DNA of 13,394 bases from Rickettsiales bacterium. GTDB lineage: Bacteria; Pseudomonadota; Alphaproteobacteria; TMED109; TMED131. The notes beneath the pieces were generated by a model, which worked only from the letters and a program-made list of their open reading frames with translations, did not search any database and had not been told where the DNA came from. Below are positions 7,895 to 13,394 of the stretch, one piece after another. Location: the NCBI GenBank assembly GCA_002690625.1, contig NZFJ01000054.1, positions 1-13,394 of the forward strand, read 5' to 3'. Every line of letters begins with the position of its first letter. Position 1 is the first letter of the stretch. The translations under genes and the position numbers were made by a program.

Positions 7895-9288
7895 TGCGGC
7901 TCACTTTCAACTAAGATTTTTTTAACTATTTCATTTAAATTCATTGAATTAGAACCTTTAATTAAAACTACATCTTCATCCTCTATGTGTTTAATAAGTA
8001 TAGATGAAAGTCTATCTAGATTTTCTATATGAAATTTTTTAGAAATATTAAGAGAGATGTTATTTAAATACTTCATGTATTTTCCATGAGTAAATAATAA
8101 ATTTACATTATTATTTTCTATTTTATTTTTTAACTCAATATGTAAAGAAACACTTGCTTTTCCCAATTCTAACATATCTCCTAAAACTAATATTTTTTTT
8201 CCCTTATTATTAATATTTGATAGATTCTCAATTGATGCAGATAAAGAAGCTGGATTTGAATTATATGAATCATTTATCAAAAAGAACTTGTTTCTATTAT
8301 TTTTAAGCTTTAATTTAAGTAAGTTTCCTCTTCCTGATGGAACTTTAAAAAGGTTTAATTCTTTAACTAAAGATTTAATATCTAATTTAAAATATACGGC
8401 TAGTGCAATAATTGATAAACTATTTTTAATCCAGTGTTCTCCAATAAGTGGCATATTCCAAGAAATTACTTTACCAAAATACTTTACTTTTATTGCATAA
8501 CTATTATTAATCGTTTTACAATCAATTAATTGAATATTTGCAGAACTTTTCGTTCCGTAAGATATAATATTTTCTATGTTATATTTTTTCGCTTTTTCAA
8601 GTAAGAGCTTACTAAAGTTTGTATCCTCATTATAAATTAAACATCCTTTACTAGATAAAGATTCAATTATTTCGCTTTTTGCTAAAGCAATATTCTTTAG
8701 TGTTTTTAATCCTTCCAAATGAGATTTTTCTATTGCTGTAATAATTGCTACCTCAGGTTTAACTAGATTAGATAAATTTTTAATTTCTCCTAATCTATTC
8801 ATTCCTATTTCAAGCATACAAAATTTTGTACTTGCTGGGATTCTTGAAAGAGAAACCGGAACCCCTATGTGGTTATTAAAACTGCTTTCATTAACATAAA
8901 TATTTTTTAATTTAGAGAAGCATGTTCTAAAAATTTCTTTTGTTCCTGTTTTTCCTACACTTCCAGTAATTGCAATAAATTTAGCTTTTGACTTCTTGCG
9001 AGCCTCTTGTGCCATTTTTTCTAGAGCATAAAGAACATCATTAACTTCTGAAAAAGCCGCATTATTTAAGTCGCTTACTTTCTTACTTACTAAACAGGCT
9101 GCAGCCCCTTTTTTAATTGCATTGTCTACATAATCGTGCCCATCAAACCTTTTTCCTTTAATAGCACAAAATAAGTCACCTTTTTTAATTTTTCTACTAT
9201 CTATTTGCAAACCTGTAGCCTCCCAAACCATATTAGATTTAGCTTGAGCTATTTTATTTAAAGTAGTGGAGTCCCAAATAACACTCAT
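7891..9288 (-). CDS. murF: UDP-N-acetylmuramoyl-tripeptide--D-alanyl-D-alanine ligase
   Basis: MurF is the last cytoplasmic Mur ligase. It adds the D-Ala-D-Ala dipeptide made by Ddl (encoded at the far end of the window) to complete UDP-MurNAc-pentapeptide, the substrate of MraY. The 465 residues include the UDP-binding domain with SRKIKKGDLF (31-40) and the P-loop GSVGKTGT (109-116), in the Gly-Thr form common in alphaproteobacterial MurF. They also include FNNHIGVP (137-144), LEIGMNRLGEI (159-169), His190-Leu-Glu, NDSYNSNPAS (339-348) and LGDMLELG (369-376). Near the C-terminus the typical KGSRxM reads KGSNSM (444-449), so the arginine of that block is replaced by Asn. Both ends overlap neighbours by 4 bp (ATGA with murE upstream and with mraY downstream), which indicates coupled translation. 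Confidence 0.97.
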   Translation of the reverse strand: MSVIWDSTTLNKIAQAKSNMVWEATGLQIDSRKIKKGDLFCAIKGKRFDGHDYVDNAIKKGAAACLVSKKVSDLNNAAFSEVNDVLYALEKMAQEARKKSKAKFIAITGSVGKTGTKEIFRTCFSKLKNIYVNESSFNNHIGVPVSLSRIPASTKFCMLEIGMNRLGEIKNLSNLVKPEVAIITAIEKSHLEGLKTLKNIALAKSEIIESLSSKGCLIYNEDTNFSKLLLEKAKKYNIENIISYGTKSSANIQLIDCKTINNSYAIKVKYFGKVISWNMPLIGEHWIKNSLSIIALAVYFKLDIKSLVKELNLFKVPSGRGNLLKLKLKNNRNKFFLINDSYNSNPASLSASIENLSNINNKGKKILVLGDMLELGKASVSLHIELKNKIENNNVNLLFTHGKYMKYLNNISLNISKKFHIENLDRLSSILIKHIEDEDVVLIKGSNSMNLNEIVKKILVESEPQ

Positions 9289-10760
9289 AGTAAGTCTCTT
9301 TTTAAAATTGCATTCCTTGCTATAATTTCATCATCAAAAGGATAATATTTTCCCTTTATAATTTGATTTTTTTCATGTCCTTTGCCTGCTATTAATAAAA
9401 TATCTTCTTCTTTCATAACATTTATAGCTTTTTTAATTGCTTTTTTTCTATTTGCAATATCTATAGATTTTTTACAATATTTTGAAATTTCAGATCTTAT
9501 ATTTTTTGCACTTTCATACCTTGGATTGTCATCTGTTATAAAAACTTCGTCAGCATATTTCTCTGCTATCTTCCCCATTAATTTTCTTTTTCCTGTATCT
9601 CTGTTTCCTCCGCATCCAAATAATAAAATAAGTTTTCCTTGTTTTTTTAATTCTTTCTTTAAAGATATAAGACAACTTTTTAAAGCTTCTGGTGTATGTG
9701 CATAATCTATAAAAACATTAATATCACTTTTTAAAACCTTAACTTTATTTAACCTTCCTTGAGGTCGTTTAATTTTTTTAATACCTTTTAAAATATTTAC
9801 TAAGGAAATACCTGTAATATTAGCTAAAATCATAGAACAAAATAAATTCTCTATTTCAAAATCTGCAAATAATAAACATTCAAATTCATAAATTTTTTTT
9901 TCTTTTCTAAACTTAACCTTAGTACTATTTTTTAGTTTTTTTGCTGATAAAATTTGCCAATCATTTTCTTTGTCTTTGCCATATGATATATTTTTAATAT
10001 TATTATCTAAGCATAAGTTTTTTAATTTTTTTCCATAAATATTATCAGTGTTAATAAGAGCTAAACCTTTTTTATTTAAAATAAATTTAAAAAGTCTAAA
10101 TTTACTTAGAAAGTATTTTTCCATGCTTTTGTGGTAATCTAAATGATCTCTGCTAAGATTAGTAAAAACAGCGTATTTGATTCTTAGATTATCCAATCTG
10201 TGTTGATCTAATGCATGACTAGAAGCCTCTAATGCTAAAAAATCTATTTTCTTTTTTTTAAGTTTGGTTATTTCCTTATGTAAATTTATAGGATCTAATG
10301 TTGTTAGCTTAGTTTGTTTATTATACCTATTGTATTGGATGCCTAAAGTTCCTATGCTAGCTCCGTTAAAATTATTATTGATCCAAATATTTCTTAAAAA
10401 GTTTACTATAGTAGTTTTGCCATTTGTTCCAGTAACCCCTACAATTACCGATGGTTGTAATGGATAAAATTTATTAGCTATGTTGCTAATAGCTAACCTA
10501 ATATTATCACTAACTAGGATATTAATTTTTTTTTCTTTAATTTTTTTTGCATCTTTTTTATCACATAGTACTGCAGAAGCTCCTTGTTTTAAGGCTTGGT
10601 TTAAAAAGTTTATTCCTTTTCGTTTAGTTCCATTTACTGCAGCAAATATCATTCCTTTTCTTATTTCTCTAGAATCACAAGAAATACCAGATATTAAAAA
10701 GTTACTATTTATAACCTTATATATACTAGTCAACTGATCTGTTAATTTAGTAAGATGCAA
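9285..10760 (-). CDS. murE: UDP-MurNAc-tripeptide synthetase, meso-diaminopimelate-adding
   Basis: MurE is the third Mur ligase and adds the third residue of the stem peptide. The 491-residue protein shows CDSREIRKG (28-36), the P-loop GTNGKTT (111-117), TTLDP (153-157), ASSHALDQHR (179-188), SRDHLDYH (203-210), the probable carbamylated lysine Lys220, DYAHTPEALK (352-361) and AGKGHE (458-463). DNPR at 411-414 is the established signature for meso-DAP (as opposed to Lys) specificity. The start is TTG at 10760-10758, 14 bp inside ftsI. An in-frame TAA lies only two codons upstream (10766-10764) and the next Met is residue 36, already past the conserved CDSRE, so the start can only be TTG or the adjacent ATT. 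Several A8-A9 tracts encode Lys-rich stretches. Sampled lines are among the most AT-rich in the window. Confidence 0.97.
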   Translation of the reverse strand: MHLTKLTDQLTSIYKVINSNFLISGISCDSREIRKGMIFAAVNGTKRKGINFLNQALKQGASAVLCDKKDAKKIKEKKINILVSDNIRLAISNIANKFYPLQPSVIVGVTGTNGKTTIVNFLRNIWINNNFNGASIGTLGIQYNRYNKQTKLTTLDPINLHKEITKLKKKKIDFLALEASSHALDQHRLDNLRIKYAVFTNLSRDHLDYHKSMEKYFLSKFRLFKFILNKKGLALINTDNIYGKKLKNLCLDNNIKNISYGKDKENDWQILSAKKLKNSTKVKFRKEKKIYEFECLLFADFEIENLFCSMILANITGISLVNILKGIKKIKRPQGRLNKVKVLKSDINVFIDYAHTPEALKSCLISLKKELKKQGKLILLFGCGGNRDTGKRKLMGKIAEKYADEVFITDDNPRYESAKNIRSEISKYCKKSIDIANRKKAIKKAINVMKEEDILLIAGKGHEKNQIIKGKYYPFDDEIIARNAILKRDLL

Positions 10761-12441
10761 AATTTAATTTATCCTTATTTTTGACTATAATATCTTCTTT
10801 ATTATCTAGTTGTTTAACTATACCCAGTAACGGCATTACTCTTTTTAGTATCCTAGCCGTTGTAGGAGCAGCAGTAACCCCTCCAGTTGCCCCAATACTA
10901 TTTCCTTTATATTTTTTTTCTAATTTTGGTTCATCAAAAAGTATTAGTGAAATATATTTTGGCTTTTTAATAGGAAAAACAGACAAAAATGATGAGACTA
11001 ATTTTGTTTTATCATACTTACCATAAATATTTACTTTTTCTCCTGTTGCAGTTTTGCCACCTATTTCATACCCATTTATTTTTGCCTTAGTAGCAGTACC
11101 AGTAATAGTGTTTTCAAACATCAAGTTTTTTATAATTTCTTTGGTTTCGTTAGATATTAAATTAATTTTTTGATAGTTATAATCTAGAGGTCGTTTTTTT
11201 ATAGTGGCACTAAATAATTTATTCTCATTAAATAACATTGCTCCAGCTTCTACCATTTGTATGGGTGATATAGAAAGTCCATGCCCAAATGATAATGTTG
11301 CTGTTTCAACCTCTCCCCATTTATCTGGTATCATAGGTTTTGCTTTTTCTTGAATATTTATTTTAGATATTGATAGAAGTCCTAACTCTTCGTAAAAATT
11401 TTTTAGATTACTATTTCCCAATTTTAAAGCAATTAAACTTGACCCGATATTAGAAGATTTTAAAAAAATTTCTTTAGTTGTAAGAATTTTATTTTGTGGA
11501 TGATAGTCTTTAATTATATGTTTTGCTATTTCTATCGGTTTTCTTGCATCAAATTTTGTATCAATATTTATTTCAGAGCGTTCTAATGCTGCTGCAATAC
11601 TAAATATCTTAAAAGTAGACCCCATTTCATAAAGATTTAATGTAGCAGTATTTCTATAACTATCTTTCTTAGGGTCAATGCTTTGATTAGGGTTATAGTC
11701 AGGAATACTAACTTTTGATATTATTTCTCCTGTATTAATATCAGCAATTATAGCAGTAGCACTTTTAGCCCTAAATTTTTTATATGCATTATAAAGTTCA
11801 TCTCTAACTACATATTGAACTCTAATATCTATTCCTAACTTTACATTGTCTCCTTTTATCAACAAATCATTAAAAGCTCTTTCGGCACCAGAAACTCCAT
11901 CAAGTGTTTCATTGACATGTCCTAAATAGTGTGATGCTAAATTACCTTGAGGATAGAACCTTTTGATCACCGGAATAAATTCTATACCTGGAATTCCTAA
12001 GTTATTTATTTTTTTTGCTATTGGGGCTGTAATATTTTTAACTAAAACTACTTCAAATTTATTTTTATTATTAATTTTTTCTCTGCTTTCCTCCTCTGCT
12101 ATTTCTATTTCTTGCTTAAGTTGTCTTATAGTATTTTCAACATTTTTTATTTTTCTGGGATATGCTTTTAGGTTATAAATAAAAATATTTGATGCTAAAA
12201 TTTTATTGTTTCTATCTAATAATAAACCTCTATCGTATTTCGCATTTGAAAGAGTTTCCTTTTCATGAATTGTTTTTTTATCTGAATATAAAACTGATAG
12301 ATCAAGAACTCTCATTATAATAACTAGTCCTATTACGGACATAAAAAAACTAATTATTAATAGTTTTCTTGTATTAATTTTTTTACTATCTTTAAAATTA
12401 TCTGCTTCTATATTATAGTCAGATATTTCTAAATCATTCAT
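10747..12441 (-). CDS. ftsI: Septal peptidoglycan transpeptidase FtsI (class B penicillin-binding protein, PBP3)
   Basis: FtsI is the septal cross-linking enzyme and partner of FtsW. The 564-residue protein has a short cytoplasmic N-terminus, one membrane span at about 26-43, and a periplasmic pedestal domain with RGLLLDRN (71-78), RFYPQGNLASHYLGHVN (161-177) and GVSGAE (182-187). The transpeptidase domain follows. Its active-site serine is Ser275 in GSTFK (SxxK, Lys278), and the SxN motif is Ser329-Ser330-Asn331. The third motif, normally KTG, reads Lys463-Thr464-Ala465, followed by Thr-Gly-Glu-Lys, so the usual KTGTAEK order looks like KTATGEK. The flanking context (GGK before, LVSSFLSVFP and DEPK after) is standard. 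The ATG at 12441 overlaps the ftsL stop by 4 bp and has a strong GAGGAAG upstream. The 3' end overlaps murE by 14 bp. Confidence 0.96.
   Translation of the reverse strand: MNDLEISDYNIEADNFKDSKKINTRKLLIISFFMSVIGLVIIMRVLDLSVLYSDKKTIHEKETLSNAKYDRGLLLDRNNKILASNIFIYNLKAYPRKIKNVENTIRQLKQEIEIAEEESREKINNKNKFEVVLVKNITAPIAKKINNLGIPGIEFIPVIKRFYPQGNLASHYLGHVNETLDGVSGAERAFNDLLIKGDNVKLGIDIRVQYVVRDELYNAYKKFRAKSATAIIADINTGEIISKVSIPDYNPNQSIDPKKDSYRNTATLNLYEMGSTFKIFSIAAALERSEINIDTKFDARKPIEIAKHIIKDYHPQNKILTTKEIFLKSSNIGSSLIALKLGNSNLKNFYEELGLLSISKINIQEKAKPMIPDKWGEVETATLSFGHGLSISPIQMVEAGAMLFNENKLFSATIKKRPLDYNYQKINLISNETKEIIKNLMFENTITGTATKAKINGYEIGGKTATGEKVNIYGKYDKTKLVSSFLSVFPIKKPKYISLILFDEPKLEKKYKGNSIGATGGVTAAPTTARILKRVMPLLGIVKQLDNKEDIIVKNKDKLNFASY
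10772..10776 (-). promoter_or_regulatory. Probable ribosome binding site of murE (TTG start)
   Basis: AAGGA lies 11 nt before the TTG at 10760, inside the ftsI coding region. The spacing is somewhat long for TTG and 8 nt for the adjacent ATT codon. An in-frame TAA two codons before the TTG rules out any further upstream start, so this site supports initiation here without choosing between TTG and ATT. Confidence 0.5.
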
Positions 12442-12722
12442 TTAACTTCCTCAGTATTTAATATAAATTTAATAAAATCTTCAATATTTATTAATTCTGC
12501 AGGTCTATGATCAAAGTAATTTTCTGTAAGTAATGCTATATTTGCTGGCGAATTTATGTATTCCCATTCTGTTTTTATAAAATTTAATTCATGCTCTAAT
12601 TTATTATTTTCATAATGTAAATTTTCTATTTTAGCATCTATAACTTCTAGTTTATTTTGTAAAAATGTTAATAAAATAAACAAAATAGAGAATACGGATA
12701 ATAACATGATTAATTTCTTCAT
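12438..12722 (-). CDS. ftsL: Cell division protein FtsL
   Basis: This 94-residue bitopic membrane protein is a structural divisome component that in other bacteria acts with FtsB and FtsQ to recruit and activate FtsW-FtsI. A membrane span covers about residues 4-21. It is followed by a periplasmic coiled coil with regular 3-4 spacing: Ile28, Leu35, Leu42 and Ile49 on one set of core positions, and Ile32, Asn39, Leu46 and Trp53 on the other. The block KTEWEYINSPANIALLTENYF (split at 50-60 and 61-70) matches the Trp-x-Tyr-x-Asn-x-Pro pattern of alphaproteobacterial FtsL. FtsL is poorly conserved, so the call rests on size, topology, this block and the position between rsmH and ftsI. It overlaps both neighbours by 4 bp (ATGA). 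FtsB has a similar layout but is not expected at this locus. Confidence 0.9.
   Translation of the reverse strand: MKKLIMLLSVFSILFILLTFLQNKLEVIDAKIENLHYENNKLEHELNFIKTEWEYINSPANIALLTENYFDHRPAELINIEDFIKFILNTEEVK
12446..12453 (-). promoter_or_regulatory. Strong ribosome binding site of ftsI
   Basis: TGAGGAAG is located within the end of ftsL, 4 nt before the ATG at 12441. It is one of the best Shine-Dalgarno matches in the window; most other junctions have only weak purine stretches. ftsI can therefore initiate well in addition to being coupled through the ATGA overlap. Confidence 0.7.
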
Positions 12723-13394
12723 TTACCTATACTTAACCTTTCTATAATCCTAATTTTTGCAGACCTTGCTCTCTTATTTTTGTTAACTTCACTTTTGGTA
12801 GGGAATAATGGTTTTTTATTTATTTTTTTAAATTTAATTATATTTTTATTTTTTTCATCTATTATTGGAGTATGTCTGTTTAGATTACTTTTATTTCCCG
12901 ACAATTCATTAAAAAATACTTTTATTATTCTATCTTCTAAAGAATGAAAAGAGACTATAACTAATCTTGCTCCAGGAAATAATAATTTTTCAGATAACTC
13001 TAGTAATGCTTTTAACTTTATAATTTCTTGATTAACACAAATTCTTAAAGCTTGAAAAGTTTTTGTAGCAGGATGAATTTTAACTTTTTTTGAGTCTTTT
13101 TTTACTTTTTTAATAAGCTCAACAAGCTGAAAAGTAGTTTCTATATTATTAGTTTTTCTTGCACTTACAATTGCTTTTGCTATAGCCCTACTTTTTCTTT
13201 CCTCTCCATATTTCCATAAAATGTCAGATAATTCTTTCTCGTTTAAAGAATAGATCAGATCTTTAGCTGTACTACCTTTTTTATCCATTCTCATATCTAA
13301 TGGGCCATTTTTCATAAAAGAGAATCCTCTTTTAGGGTCTTCTATCTGCATTGATGATATACCTAAATCAGCAATTATTCCGCCATTGATGTGT
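12719..13394 (-). CDS. rsmH: 16S rRNA (cytosine(1402)-N4)-methyltransferase, N-terminus outside the window
   Basis: RsmH (formerly MraW) is an AdoMet-dependent enzyme that methylates N4 of C1402 in the decoding region of 16S rRNA. It conventionally sits at the head of the dcw cluster. The window holds the last 224 codons, and with family members at about 300-310 residues roughly 80-90 N-terminal residues, including the start and the first AdoMet-binding motif, are missing. The reading frame continues to the window edge through Ile-Ile-Ala-Asp-Leu-Gly-Ile-Ser-Ser, the conserved DLG(V/I)SS. The Met at 13351 is therefore internal and not the start. Further signatures are DPKRGFSFM, GPLDMRMD, HPATKTFQALRI, the SFHSLEDR motif and the basic C-terminal RARSAKIRIIER. 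The TGA stop overlaps the ftsL ATG by 4 bp. Confidence 0.97.
   Translation of the reverse strand, partial: HINGGIIADLGISSMQIEDPKRGFSFMKNGPLDMRMDKKGSTAKDLIYSLNEKELSDILWKYGEERKSRAIAKAIVSARKTNNIETTFQLVELIKKVKKDSKKVKIHPATKTFQALRICVNQEIIKLKALLELSEKLLFPGARLVIVSFHSLEDRIIKVFFNELSGNKSNLNRHTPIIDEKNKNIIKFKKINKKPLFPTKSEVNKNKRARSAKIRIIERLSIGK

Noticed and set aside
13352..13394. Possibility that rsmH starts at the Met at 13351
   Set aside because: The frame continues upstream to the window edge through the conserved Asp-Leu-Gly-Ile-Ser-Ser segment, so the Met is internal and the gene is cut by the window.
1..13394. Rickettsia-like or reduced endosymbiont origin suggested by low G+C
   Set aside because: The cluster is complete and in canonical order, TGA serves as stop and no gene is decayed, which fits a streamlined free-living bacterium better. 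This cannot be proven from the window.
1..13394. Novel system, mobile element, CRISPR array, tRNA or riboswitch
   Set aside because: Every base outside 9 intergenic positions belongs to a recognised dcw gene, and I saw no direct repeats, inverted terminal repeats, clover-leaf or hairpin-plus-T-run terminator that would stand apart from AT-rich coding sequence.

Overview
The window is one unbroken stretch of the division and cell wall (dcw) cluster of an AT-rich Gram-negative bacterium. All genes are on the minus strand, so transcription runs from position 13394 towards 1. In that direction the order is rsmH (5' end cut off by the window) - ftsL - ftsI - murE - murF - mraY - murD - ftsW - murG - murC - murB - ddl - then the first codons of a further gene at the left edge, which by position and start-codon overlap is probably ftsQ. 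This is the canonical proteobacterial order, with murB between murC and ddl as is usual in Alphaproteobacteria.

Organism: hand-counted lines give roughly 15-40% G+C (about a quarter overall). TGA is a normal stop and Trp is TGG, so the standard bacterial code applies. The NAPPAK-IFMGDTGS segment of MraY, the GSVGKTGTKE P-loop of MurF, the Trp-x-Tyr-x-x-Ser/Arg-Pro block of FtsL and the murC-murB-ddl order point to Alphaproteobacteria. An intact cluster with very low G+C and almost no intergenic DNA suggests a streamlined free-living lineage (for example a SAR11-, HIMB59- or AEGEAN-169-like marine bacterium) rather than Rickettsia, where I recall these genes being scattered. That placement is inference, and I cannot fix the genus.

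How the genes work together: MurB completes UDP-MurNAc. MurC, MurD, MurE and MurF add L-Ala, D-Glu, meso-diaminopimelate (DNPR motif in MurE) and the D-Ala-D-Ala dipeptide made by Ddl. MraY loads the product onto undecaprenyl phosphate to make lipid I, and MurG adds GlcNAc to make lipid II. FtsW (SEDS glycosyltransferase) and FtsI (class B PBP transpeptidase) use lipid II at the septum, with FtsL as a bitopic divisome partner. RsmH is the 16S rRNA m4C1402 methyltransferase that conventionally heads the cluster.

Compactness is extreme. Nine of the eleven complete junctions overlap by 1-14 bp and the other two are separated by 6 and 3 bp, so no stretch is free of genes and I see no internal promoter, terminator, RNA gene, repeat, CRISPR array or mobile element. 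Two genes, ftsW and murE, start with TTG inside the preceding gene.

I find no new biological system here. The points worth a second look are family-signature substitutions: KTA for KTG in FtsI, QPN for QPD in FtsW, and GSY and HEAN for GGY and HEQN in MurG. The use of TTG starts within coupled overlaps is also notable.
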